Positions 35,390 through 46,321 of a stretch of 64,000 bases of DNA are shown one piece after another. The stretch is from Platycnemis pennipes (taxonomy: Eukaryota > Arthropoda > Insecta > Odonata > Platycnemididae). The notes under the pieces were generated by a model, which saw only the letters and a list, made by a program, of their open reading frames with translations, was not told the DNA's origin and did not search any database. Every line of letters begins with the position of its first letter. The first letter of the stretch is position 1. Location: the NCBI GenBank assembly GCA_933228895.1, contig OW121849.1:40766354-40830353 (forward strand). Direction: 5' to 3'. The position numbers and the translations under genes were made by a program.

Positions 35390-36950
35390 CCTGGAGTCAG
35401 TCACAGCCTTCAACAAAAACTGTTTTTGCTTTTCATTTTTTGTTAAAACTGTTTTGTTCATTGTCTTGCATTAAACTTTTCCATCAATTTCACTCCTCTT
35501 TCAGCAGTATCATTGATTACTCTCAAATTCTTGACTACCTTTAATCCTTATTTATACGCCTCGTCACTTTTCCGTTCAACCGGGTCCTTAGAGAGAAAGG
35601 CCAAAGGAATAATATACCTTTTGAAAAGATTTTTAGACTTTCTAGATATGTGAACTTCAATTCCTTTGCCGATGAAGTGGTGAAAATCCGTTGGTGGAAC
35701 AGAAAATCTTTTTGATGACATGTAAGCATTATCGGTGATGCCTGATTCTAAAGCTACTACCATTCGATTTTTCGTCTCTGCTGGTATATTTTTAACGAAA
35801 ATCCAAGGGCTGCAGCTTCCGGGGATACCAAAAATGGTTCCGAAAGTTTGGTGCCGCACCGCTAACGTCATAGTTGGATTTTCTGTATTTATAAATATTT
35901 TTGAAAAATAAAGAATCTCACCTAGGTGCCTCTTCTGCATTTGGTGCAGTAATCCAGGCCTCCACGTAAAGACACACAAGAAATAGGCTCACGTCATGGA
36001 TTACGGTCTCCTCTACTGCCGATAAATGGAACTCCTTACGAAAAAGAACTATTTTCAGGCAATATAGAGCTTTGGACATCCACCTAACATGATACAAAGC
36101 TCCGAGAAAGCGAAACTATATCTCTCGTGGAGGAACGCCGCCTAACAAAATTCAACCGTTAATTCATGGAGTTTTCTGTTGTCCTGTCTGGGGTGATTTT
36201 CCTGCAATTGCTGCAACGCAAATTTCAGAATATCTCCGACTACATCCTACAGCTCTTCTCGAGAACGCCTGTCCTGCGTGCCTGATGTTTAGTTTTCCAT
36301 ATTCATAACGGGCCATGCTTCCTGGAAACTTTTAAAAAGTGGAACCTTTGGGACCGATGATTTTCCAAATTTTTCTTCGGAAACACCTCTTAGAATTAGT
36401 TCATAAATGTGGCGCGTGCAATGTAAGAACGGGATATCCTTTCTGAGCAGCTGTTCTTACAAAACACAGTTTTTGCCGCTGACGGACCACAGCAGAATGC
36501 TTGCAGTTTTTCATCCAGGTCCCATTCGTCCAGCATCCGATGCACAAATTAGTCTAAGTTCGCGAAGCAATGTTTTCGCTGTTGACACTACAAAATCTCG
36601 GCACGTACTGGCTCTCCAAGAGTGTGTGTGAAGACTTAATACTAAGAGTCGAGCGTCAACTAGTGTAACTTTAATGGAATGAAGGAAAATCTCCGTTAAA
36701 TATACAATTTGCGTCCGAAAGCTAGTATAATGACAAAAAATAATCGCAAGAAGAAGCACCTTTACCTTCCGTTTGGTGGTATAGCTCTCAGAAATGGCAC
36801 TTTGCATGAAAATTGTATGGGATAAAACAAAAGTTTTGGACGACGGATACGAATTTTTAGGCAAGCCTAAAGCTTTCGTGTTGTGGCTACGGCTCCCAAA
36901 AACCGAAGGCTTGTCATGCTTTCTATGATTTTACAAAAATGTGAGTGCTG
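35390..36950 (-). pseudogene. Degenerate transposase of the long-TIR element (unclassified)
   Basis: On the minus strand, fragments in shifting frames include GYPVLTLH/CTRHIYELILRG near 36450. Then come VPLFKSFQEAWPV near 36320, a TAPNAEEAPR / KNIYKYR stretch near 35900 and FIGKGIEVHISRKSKNLFKR with IIPLAFLSKDP (35548-35979). Last is NDTAERGVKLMEKFNARQ near 35480. From memory this resembles a multi-copy, usually unnamed protein found in many invertebrate genomes (parts like CRHHIxE, ...ERGVKL...), but I cannot name a Pfam family. Many stops and shifts make it a pseudogene. The N-terminal part near 36.6-36.9 kb is too worn to align. Confidence 0.6.
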
Positions 36951-36961
36951 ATTGCGTTGAT

Positions 36962-37416
36962 AGTAAACAGTGTAAAATATCTTTCAGAATAGACTATGTT
37001 GTTTTCATTCCTCTTTAAAGAAGAAACGCATTGCAACACGCGGCTCACGGCAGGCACTGAGTGCATTCGAACGTTGGCGCGAGAGGGCGCAACAGTGGCG
37101 CGAGCTCACTCTTGGGGCGGAACGGACAGAATTTAAAGATATTTTAGATGATACACTAGAAATGTCTAATGAGTCGTTGTAAATAACAGAAAATCAAAAG
37201 AAAAATCTAGGAGTTCCATTATCGTCAGTTCTGTCCGAAAAACTGTCAAAAATACCAAATTTTCAAAATTTTAAGTGCGATGCGGCACTTTTTTCGGTTA
37301 TCTGATTGCAATAATATTTCTCACTATTTATTTTCTAACCATACGAAACAAATGTGGGTGGTATCCTAAAACAAATTAGCGAAAAAATATTTTTGCTAAA
37401 AATAAGAACCACCCTA
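36962..37416 (-). repeat. Right long TIR
   Basis: Inverse of 34542-34990. The outermost 30 bases have diverged (TTCTTATTTTTAGC against CCTTACTTTAAAAA), but interior islands align throughout. A local difference of about 20 bases lies near 37110-37140, where the left arm has GGTTCCCGAGATACAG. Confidence 0.85.
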
Positions 37417-37659
37417 GTGTACATAAGTAACTAATGACACCATCAGGAGAATAAATTTATTTATCATGTAATCTACCACCGACAAAACTACTTGATGACT
37501 GAGCACGGGTATACTACCGCAACGTTAAAAATTCCGCGTAATTGCTCCAATTGGGTTTTTCAAGCATTGATAATTTGGCTGTTGATGCATGAAAATGATC
37601 CCAAAATGGGCAAAAATATGTTTTACAAAGCGTTTTTTTGTTTGCATAGAGATAAGTTC

Positions 37660-37728
37660 GCCGATAGAAGAATCAAGTGGAAAGCTGCGTCAAACCAATC
37701 CTAGGATTGTTGACCCATGATGATGATG
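37660..37728 (+). mobile_element. 69-bp RTE-like LINE micro-insertion with 12-bp TSD
   Basis: AGAGATAAGTTC at 37648-37659 recurs at 37729-37740. Between them lie 69 bases that encode the very end of the RTE-like ORF (DRRIKWKAASNQS then stop), followed by CCTAGGATTGTTGACCC and an ATGATGATGATG tail. The match to the 3' terminus of the RTE LINE and the clear duplication show a retrotransposed copy that is almost entirely 5'-truncated. Confidence 0.88.
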
Positions 37729-37740
37729 AGAGATAAGTTC

Positions 37741-38969
37741 ATTCGTTGTTACATATACTGTTCTATGACGAAGTAATTCTATACTCAATCCATGAAATAC
37801 CCGAAATGCATCTCCTAATACCTTCTAAGAGAAGAATATTTTTGGTAAGAGAAGAAGAGCAGTAGCGATGTTGAATTCAAGTCTTGATGCTAAGTATATA
37901 AAATTTAGTAACCATACACGTCGTTCATTGTAAAATATTTGACTTTATTCCATTTTTCCACATTATCCTAGCTTCACTACGAGTAACAGAAAAAATACCT
38001 AATACTTAAAAGTCATTACGATAAAAATAGTATCATAATGAATGAATAGGTATAGACTTCAATATACGTCTATTTACTGTTGATAATCATGGAAATAATA
38101 TCTATTACTCGTATTTATGAAAATAATATTCATCATTTGTATTCATGCAAAAAACATCTATCTCTTCCACACAGCCTAGAAATTGGTGAGCTCTTTTCTC
38201 GTTCAAATGGCCTTCATTTTAAACACAGGATGTTTAGTAGTCGAGCGGAAATGAAATTTGAGCTAAAATTATTGCGATCTTAAATAATCTGTGAATCCTT
38301 TTCCACATTTCTCGTCTAATTGAGGTAAGAAATTACATCATTATACCCTCAGCCTTGATATCTCTGTCTTGAGCCTCAAATTCCTTTTTCCGTCCACAAA
38401 ACAAATGCTCACTTCCGCATTCTTCTGGTGACGCAAATCCTTTATCCCTAAGGCCTTCCTGCTCTTAAATCTTCCTTCACTTCTCATCCATCTGTTACTA
38501 AGGATCCTCATTTAAAACGGACAATAGGACTCCACCCGGAAATGATGTTACCAATAAATTTCATGACTCTTATAACTCGGAGCAGAAAAATGTATTTATG
38601 CAAAATGGCTAAAAATGTAGGATTTTTTGGTAAAAATGAAATTAACGTTTCAGAATTATATGATCTAAAGTTAAAATTACATCCAAACATGCACCTATGT
38701 CGAAATTCTTATGTCCTTCATTCCGGAAGCCAATTTATTTAATTTAGGGAATTACAATCGTAAATGAAAATTGTCATTTCCTCTTATATTAATACTAAAA
38801 AATGTTTACTTTGATGTAATTGCCTATAATATGTACGTACACAAATGAAACTCGAAGCTATACGAGAGGTTGATGTTGTTGCAGAGGAATATTAATTATG
38901 TTTATGATTTGTTAATGCGCCATTCTACCATACACATTGGTTATATCAAGCCTTGTAAATATTGCAAAA
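37741..38969. other. Unassigned AT-rich DNA
   Basis: No element or gene recognised. Confidence 0.5.
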
Positions 38970-39178
38970 GATAAGTTGGTGTGCTGGCTCATCAACTTTA
39001 TTCGATACAGCGGAATTCGAAGAATAAGTTGTCGATTCGTTGATGATTTTATGCTGGTATCCTCGTCAAATTGACAAATATACGGGATAGGAATTCAGGA
39101 AAACAATTACGCAGGGCAAGATTATCATAATTATTTTTAACGTTCCGAATCGTGAAAAGACTGGCAGGTAGAGTCCCG
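38970..39178 (+). repeat. Dispersed repeat, copy 1
   Basis: Matches 42221-42428 in the same orientation at roughly 70-75% identity. Shared anchors are GGTGTGCT, ATTCAGGAAAACAATTA, CAAGATTAT and CGTTCCGAATCGTGAAA. No coding capacity and no tail. The two copies flank the CR1-like LINE region. Confidence 0.65.
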
Positions 39179-40010
39179 ATTGTAGGTACAGTAAGCGTTT
39201 CTTTTGTGAATACTTTTGAGATGAATGCCTAGTAAGTGGATAGCTGGCGAAATTATAGCTGAGGGTATATGTTGGACAATTGATTATCTAGCCAGGTTAA
39301 CCCAAGACTGAATCAAAAACGCATTCACTTAAGTGCTACAACTGAGATCTTAATACATTAATAATTTTATAAGTTAGATCTTCAATAACGTAAACGACGC
39401 TATTATTTGCACCAATCAGAAAAAAGCGTCAAAACTGAATTGAGCTTCATTTTATAACTGTGCGATTACAAGTCCACTGCAAAAGAGTTCCAGGAGTCTA
39501 TGAAGTCGGCTTTAAGTTACACCGAAACTAGTGGACATAAAAATTAAGTGAAAGGGAAACTGCTAGCGTTTATTGCCACGGTTATGCCTTAAGAGAGCGT
39601 TTCATTTCCGCATCGCCCTGCTTGTGGGCATTCGACCGTGAACTTCAAGGGGCTGACCTTGGGCAACGACGAGTAATTCGCACGAGATCGATATCACAGC
39701 CCCCTTATCGCCATCCATATCAACGTGACCTTGCGTTTCTTATCACTCACAGCTAAAGTCCATTTGATCGAAATTCGAGGAAAATGAGATGAAAAATACG
39801 GCAGGTATCCTAAAACATTACGACATTAATTAACGGAGAAGGACATTACGATAAAAATATTTACTGGGCTTCCACCTCGCACACGGATTGTAGCGGTAGA
39901 ATTAGGTTGTCAGGCGCTAAGACAGCTAAATATTTTGTGGCGTCTAACCAATCATAGATCTAGGGGAAAAAAGAAAACCCATTGACGAAGCTAAGTGCGC
40001 ATTCGAGTGG
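39179..40010. other. Unassigned DNA
   Basis: Nothing recognised between the dispersed repeat and the 40.0 kb hairpin. Confidence 0.5.
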
Positions 40011-40014
40011 TATA

Positions 40015-40059
40015 AAACGAGCTGAAGGTGGCATATCCAATGCCACCGTCAGCTCGTTT
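40015..40059. repeat. 45-base strong hairpin
   Basis: AAACGAGCTGAAGGTGGCAT, a short loop, then ATGCCACCGTCAGCTCGTTT. The arms are about 20 bases with one mismatch. It lies about 130 bases from the LINE 3' end and may be a small foldback scar. It is short for a microRNA precursor. Confidence 0.7.
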
Positions 40060-40185
40060 AAACCTTCTTCTCTGACCTACGCCCTTACATTATGTTATCA
40101 CTCCATATCTATTTTCCCACATCTTTGCCTTAACACTCAAATTCAAATTTTGTCTCTAGTTTTCTCCTTGTATGCCCTAAGTATG

Positions 40186-42085
40186 AATTAATGAATGAAT
40201 GTTTATTAATTGTCCCAGGGGTGTGCCCCTTAAGGACAAAAGACAATGTACACAGTTATACGAGCAACAAAAAATAAATAAATCAGACAATCCATACAAT
40301 ATACAAGCTGTGACAAATTAAATATAAATTAAAACAATTGGCATGTAAAAAAGGACAAATGCGATATCGTTAGGACATCGTATAACAAATTACACATACA
40401 TACATTTCTTGATTTTCAGGATATGAATATGACATTTAGTGATCAGAGAGTAACATTTCGTAATATTTTATCTTAAAGCTAGCAACGGAAGAACAGTTTT
40501 TTATGCTTTTGGGCAAGGTGTTCCAGAGATGACACGCAGTAACTATAAATGAATTGGAACTTCGTTGAGCGATGACCAGGAAAATATAGAAACTCAGGAT
40601 CACATCTGGTACACATCTCTCTAGTGGAAGGTTTGGCAGCAAACATGTCGAAAAGATATTTAGGAGATTTTTCTTTGAACAGAGAGTACAAAAAGCACCC
40701 AAGGAAGCATTTCCTTCGAGTCTTAACATTGAGCCATCGAAGTTCATTGTAATAGGGGGTCAAGTAGACATCTCTACGAAGATTAAAAATAAACCTGATG
40801 CATGAATTTAGAGCCCGGTGTAGTGTGGTGTTATCTTCTTCATTCAGGTCATTGTAAACAAGGCAACAGTAGGTAATCAATAGTGGGGAAAACTAACGAT
40901 GAAATAAGCATTTTCCTAGTGTGTTGGGGAAGAAATTTTGAATGCACTTTGAACTGGTGAAAGATTGTGTTGATTTTGCGAGAAATATTGTTAACATGAT
41001 TGTTCCAAGACAGACTTGAGCTCATGGTGATACCTACATTTCGAACAGAGTTTGAATAGGAAATAAGGGTGCCATCGACACATATTTAAGATACATTTTC
41101 ATAGGGCAAGCGATTTGTCATCTTAGGACTACCAATAATTATTACTTTGGTCTTACTTGAGTTTAGAACAAAGTTGTTTTGCTGGGACCATGCAGAAATA
41201 ACTTTAATATCATCGTTCATTTTTTTGATTGAGTCGTCAATTTCGTTAGGGAAACAATGACGATATATTTACAGGTCGTCTGCGTAAAGCATGTACTTCG
41301 TGTCCTTTAAGTCGCGTGGAAGGTCATTAATGAAAATGGAAAAGAGCAGGGGACCAAGTACGGAACCTTGCGGCACTCCACAGGGAACTGTAGTCCAGCT
41401 GGAAATGTTCCCGTAAGTGTCCTTTACGGCCTGTCGACGGCCAGACAGATAAGAATGAAACCAGCTGAGGACCGAAGAGGAGAAATTCAACTTCCTCATT
41501 TTCTCAAGTAAAATAGCATGGTCTACCCGATCGAAGGCCTTGCTGAAGTCAAATAATACGAGTATCGTCACCATTCTCTTGTCAAACGAACTTCTAATGT
41601 CATCGGTGATTTTCAGAAGCGCAGACTGGGTGGAAAAACCGCGACGAAATCCAGATTGAAATTGGTCAAATTTATTGTTTCGAGCGAGAAAATACTCAAC
41701 TTGGGAATGAACAATGCGTTCTAGCGCTTTAGAAATGTTGCATAAGATGGATATTGGTCTGGGATTGTAGTGAAAAATTAAACAAATCAAGGATTATAGG
41801 CATTGTGATACAATAGGAGATTCTCAACATTCTGTGAGATATTTTGTCTACCCCGATGGAATTCGATCTTGAGCGGAAAATGAATTTATTGAGGGTATCA
41901 GTGTTGATAATTTCAAAATAGAAATTTGAGTCGCTGAAAGGGACGAGAGTATTAGATGTAGGGGGTAGGGTAGGAAGAAGAGAGTAGCTGCTAAGGCCTG
42001 TGTGGGCAATAGTAGAGAAGTATAGATTGATTTGATTGACGGTAATATTTTGTGCAAGAGAGTTTTGTCGGTGACGTACAAGACC
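40186..42085 (-). pseudogene. CR1/jockey-group LINE relic
   Basis: Reading the minus strand downward, an upstream segment with NTDTLNKFIFRSRSNSIGVD (about 41850-41940) is followed by PRPISILCNISKALERIVHS. Next come QFQSGFRRGFSTQSALLKI, ILVLFDFSKAFDRVDHAILL (RT block with catalytic D), VPCGVPQGSVLGPLLFSIF and KYMLYADDL (41269-41790). The connection/C-terminal part runs YDxLNEEDN, RRDVYLTPYYNELRWL and HLWNTLPKSIKNC (40436-40880). The 3' end carries a CATTCATTCATT tail. YADD is intact. Defects are a stop right after YADDL, a deletion of perhaps 60 bases with a frameshift before RPISIL, and further stops near 41085 and 40860. The N-terminal endonuclease is absent. Confidence 0.92.
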
Positions 42086-42220
42086 TAGATTCCTTAGTTA
42101 TTTCCATACTCGCTTGGAATCTTTAATGCCAGAGTATGTACTAAGTATGCACCTCTTTTGTGTAAGCAGTTATTCCTAAATAATTGCAGGTCTTGTATCC
42201 TTTTTCCTATAATACCCTAT

Positions 42221-42428
42221 ATAAGTGGTGTGCTAACTCGTCAACTCTATCCAATATAGTCAAATGCATAGATATAAGCTGTAAATTCGTCCATGATTTC
42301 ATAGTGGTATATTTTTCAAATCGACATGTAAACAGGATGGGTATTCAGGAAAACAATTAGGAAAGACAAGATTATAAAAATTATTTACAGCGTTCCGAAT
42401 CGTGAAAGAGAATTGCAGGTGTAGTCCA
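42221..42428 (+). repeat. Dispersed repeat, copy 2
   Basis: Second copy of the repeat at 38970-39178, same orientation, ending CGTTCCGAATCGTGAAAGAG...GTAGTCC. It may be a short non-autonomous element or a remnant of a duplicated segment. Confidence 0.65.
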
Positions 42429-42433
42429 AGTAA

Positions 42434-43705
42434 TTCTTAAAATAGATTCCACTGGCTTCATTTAATATTATTTTATCTCATGAATTATTAGGAAGACTTC
42501 AAATTTTAGATAGTCTCGAAACGGTTAAGAGAAACTATATCTTATACCACGTGAAAGTTGCACAAATACGAAATAGAAGTAGCCATTTTGCCTCATTAGC
42601 TAGGAAAGCTGGCTAAATACTGGCATTAGTTGAAGAATGGAGGTTAAAATTCACATGATAATGGATTATTAATAAAATCTCCCAAAACTCTGAGGTCCCC
42701 GAACTGAATTCTCCGTTTGGCATTCAGCTAGATTCGAATAGCAATGCATCATATTTTTATAAAGAAAAAGTTGAGAATAGCCATGAACTTCTGAAAAATA
42801 GTTGGTAAAAAATTAAATATATCCAATCTTATTTCCGAACAGAAATCCCATGCAAATTTTGAAATCTAAATATCATTCTCAAGTTCGTTCTAAATGTATC
42901 AGAAGATCTCACAAGATAAGCTTCAGTTTCAATATAAGAGTTTCAAAGGAAATAACGCTATCTATGAGATTTTCTACAGGACATCTATCAAAGAGAACTC
43001 ACGCAATAGAGGGGAAAACATTAAGACAGTCAAAGGTAACGAAATTCTATCGATAAAGTGAGATGAAAATTAATATCAAAGACCATTTGAGACACTTATT
43101 TAAATAAAAAAAGTTAAAATAATGTAAAGAAACCAAAAAATATGTTTGAGATCACAATTCTATTTTAAATGGATTGTAGTGCAGTATATTCTAACAAGCT
43201 TAAGTGTCGGACCAAAAGATCTCAGTCGAAGATAACGATAAACTCGAGGTGAGGTAAATTCAATTTACAATAGACCTCATTTGAAGGCGATATAAAAGAC
43301 GACTGGGAAATACGTGCAAATGTGTGGAAATAGGTCATCACAATTCATAAAGAGGAGCCCATTTGTAAGATCATTATGTATCCCTATAAGCACTTAGAGA
43401 GAAACGGCTTAGTTAATCCTTTGGATTGTTAAAAAATAAGCCGTGGCATTTTATATTAAGTATACAGGCAAAAATTGAATGGAAAACTAGATTATGGATA
43501 TAAAAGAAGGAAAATCTTAAGAAATGGAGCAAAGACGACAGCTTAAGGAAAGTGAGAATGAGGAAAAGAGGCGCTAAAACCGTATTCCAAAGAGCCCTAC
43601 ACTTTTACGACTGTGTGCCGCAATAACTTAGTCCTTCTTCAGTAACTTCCTACATTATAAAAATTGAACTATAGGCCAGTACACTTCATTATCGGATTTA
43701 TATAA
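42434..43705. other. Unassigned AT-rich DNA
   Basis: No gene or element recognised up to the Helitron terminus at 43707. Confidence 0.5.
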
Positions 43706-43706
43706 A

Positions 43707-45006
43707 CTAGCGGAAGGATCCCGTTGAAATTCAACGGGTGTGAGAAAAGTCAAATGTATGAATAATATTAAGATTATTGCAACGCACGAATCCCAACTTG
43801 GAATATGGAGCTATCTTTCGCTCCAAAACAAAAAAGGCCAACGGAAATACATAAATGCTATCAGTTATGAAACATCACCCTTACAAAAATGGGAATACTA
43901 TTCCCATATTCTAGGTGAAGGTGCCCATTGATGTTTAGCGGAAGGAGAAATTTTATAATTACCCACTGTATTTCGACATTTCAACATTTTTCATGAAGGT
44001 GCGGAAAAACTTGTGTTACGAAGTTGAGTATGGCTCTAAATCAGTGTCGGAATCATAAATATGATTTAAACCATTGTAAACTTATCATTTCAGCTAGTAT
44101 TCATATTGTGCCCTATTATAAATATACTTACATATCGTACCTATCTTAACATATATTTAAGTTCCATATTTACGCGCACCTGTAAGACCAATTATGTTTT
44201 ACGTCAATGCTCAATTTTTGTTAAACTATCTCAAATCTCAAACTACATAAATCCACAACGTTTTCGAAGAAGTTTTATTTTTGCCTTTTATGACTCAGGT
44301 CGTTGAAAATGCACAAACACGCAAAGAAATTAAAAAATAAAACTATTAAATACTCCTAATTTTAGCGAACGCAAACCTTCTTAAATCTATGAATAGCGCT
44401 AGTAGTCAGCACGGATATATGTGCAGAAAGAAATGGCCGACCACGCCTCAAGAATCAGCGGCAAAAACCTACTTTAACATCTTCCATTATCCTCGTGAAA
44501 AGCGCAATGCAGTTCACGTCATACGACGCAATGTATAAGAATCCACGATCTCAGGAACGACAATGGAAAAGGCCTTAGCAACGCTCGGAAAAGGACCGAA
44601 AAAAACAGTAACTTTGAACGTAAATTACATAATTTAGAGAAACTTCACAAGCACAGAGACAATTGGTTGGAAGAATAAGAAAGTGTTAACATTTTTCCGT
44701 TAAATATAAAAAGAACGGAAGAAATCCATTAACATTTAATAATTTTACTGAGCGAAAGAAAAAACCCTTGCACTTTCATAAATTGAAAAAGTCAATTTGA
44801 ACCAATGTAAACACATTATTGTCGCCAGGAATCGAACCCGGGACTTTACAAACACGGCAATAGTTTTCCCGGGCCTTTCAGAGGGCTAGAAACACAATGC
44901 AGTTTACGGCATCTCTCTAGGACGAACCGTTTGCGAGATAGAGGGGGGGACGGACGGACAGACGGACAGACGGACAGACAGACGGACACTTCCCAAATTA
45001 TATATA
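43707..45006 (-). mobile_element. Non-autonomous Helitron, downstream unit of a tandem pair
   Basis: On the minus strand the 3' end is a hairpin (CCCGTTGAATTTCAACGGG, 43720-43738), nine spacer bases, then CTAG (43707-43710) followed by host T. This is the Helitron 3' signature: stem-loop, short spacer, CTRR, insertion between A and T. The 5' end of this unit (TATATATAATTTGGGAAG) abuts the CTAG of the next unit with nothing between. A GGAC/CAGA-rich tract lies just inside the 5' end. No Rep or helicase ORF is present, so it is non-autonomous. It is about 98% identical to the unit at 45007-46321. Confidence 0.88.
44826..44850 (-). other. tRNA-like B-box motif inside Helitron unit 1
   Basis: The minus strand reads CCCGGGTTCGATTCCTGGCG, closely matching the pol III B box GGTTCGANTCC with T-arm-like flanks. 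It is repeated at 46127-46151 in unit 2 and, as a variant, near 62585-62600 in the third copy. No complete cloverleaf or clear A box is evident, so I do not call a tRNA gene. Confidence 0.55.
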
Positions 45007-46321
45007 CTAGCGGAAGGATCCCGTTGAAATTCAACGGGTGTGAGAAAAGTCAAATGTATGAATAATATTAAGATTTATTGCAAAGCACGAATCCCAACTT
45101 GTAATATGGAGCTATCTTTCGCTCCAAAACGAAAAAGGCCAACGGAAATACATAAATGCTATCAGTTATGAAACATCACCCTTACAAAAATTGGAATACT
45201 GTTCCCATATTCTAGGTGAAGGTGCCCATTGATGTTTAGCGGAAGGAGAAATTTTATAATTACCCATTGTATTTCGACATTTCAACATTTTTCATGAAGG
45301 TGCGGAAAAACTTGTGTTACGAAGTTGAGTATGGCTTTAAATCAGTGTCGGGATCATAAATATGATTTAAACCATTGTATACTTATCATTTCAGCCAGTA
45401 TTCATATTGTGCCCTATTATAAATATACTTACATGTCGTACCTATCTTAACATATATTTAAGTTCCATATTTACGCGCACCTATAAGACCAATTATGTTT
45501 TACGTCAATGCTCAATTTTTGTTAAACTATCTCAAATCTCAAACTACATAAATCCACAACGTTTTCGAAGAAGTTTTATTTTTGCCTTTTATGACTCAGG
45601 TCGTTGAAAATGCACAAACACGCAAAGAAATTAAAAAATAAAACTATTAAATACTCCTAATTTTAGCGAACGCGAACCTTCTTAAATCTATGAATAGCGC
45701 TAGTAGTCAGCACGGATATATGTGCAGAAAGAAATGGCCGACCACGCCTCAAGAATCAGCGGCAAAAACCTACTTTAACATCTTCCATTATCCTCGTGAA
45801 AAGCGCAATGCAGTTCACGTCATACGACGCAATGTATAAGAATCCACGATCTCAGGAACGACAATGGAAAAGGCCTTAGCAACGCTCGGAAAAGGACCGA
45901 AAAAAACAGTAACTTTGAACGTAAATTACATAATTTAGAGAAACTTCACAAGCACAGAGACAATTGGTTGGAAGAATAAGAAAGTGTTAACATTTTTCCG
46001 TTAAATATAAAAAGAACGGAAGAAATCCATTAACATTTAATAATTTTACTGAGCGAAAGAAAAAACCCTTGCACTTTCATAAATTGAAAAAGTCAATTTG
46101 AACCAATGTAAACACATTATTGTCGCCAGGAATCGAACCCGGGACTTTACAAACACGGCAATAGTTTTCCCGGGCCTTTCAGAGGGCTAGAAACACAATG
46201 CAGTTTACGGCATCTCTCTAGGACGAACCGTTTGCGAGATAGAGGGGGGGACGGACGGACAGACGGACAGACGGACAGACAGACGGACAGACGGACACTT
46301 CCCAAATTATATATATATAGA
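45007..46321 (-). mobile_element. Non-autonomous Helitron, upstream unit of a tandem pair
   Basis: The 5' end on the minus strand is TCTATATATATATAATTTGG, preceded by host A (46322). The 3' end is the same hairpin plus CTAG at 45007-45010, running directly into the second unit. The starting TC, the terminal hairpin, CTAG and the A^T site match Helitron structure. The offset between shared landmarks of the two units is 1301 bp. Differences are scattered single bases and one extra 8-base GACAGACG-type repeat. The unit contains a 60-79 codon frame only. Confidence 0.9.

Larger units (their letters stand above)
34542..37416 (-). mobile_element. DNA transposon with long TIRs (2.875 kb, 8-bp TSD)
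   Basis: GTGTACAT is present at 34534-34541 and 37417-37424 immediately outside TAGGGTGGT...ACCACCCTA. The terminal inverted repeats are about 450-455 bp each and roughly 80% identical. An 8-bp duplication and TAGGG-type ends fit the hAT superfamily best; P and Merlin elements also make 8- to 9-bp duplications. The minus strand between the TIRs has broken coding sequence. The element is inactive, but its ends and target duplication are exact. Confidence 0.88.

Noticed and set aside
44826..44850. tRNA gene suggested by GGTTCGATTCC
   Set aside because: No matching acceptor, D-arm or anticodon arm could be folded. It is a B-box-like motif inside a Helitron.
43707..46321. Tandem 1.3-kb repeat as LTRs of a retrotransposon
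   Set aside because: The copies abut with no internal domain, ends are TC...CTAG rather than TG...CA, and a terminal hairpin plus A^T site fit Helitrons instead.
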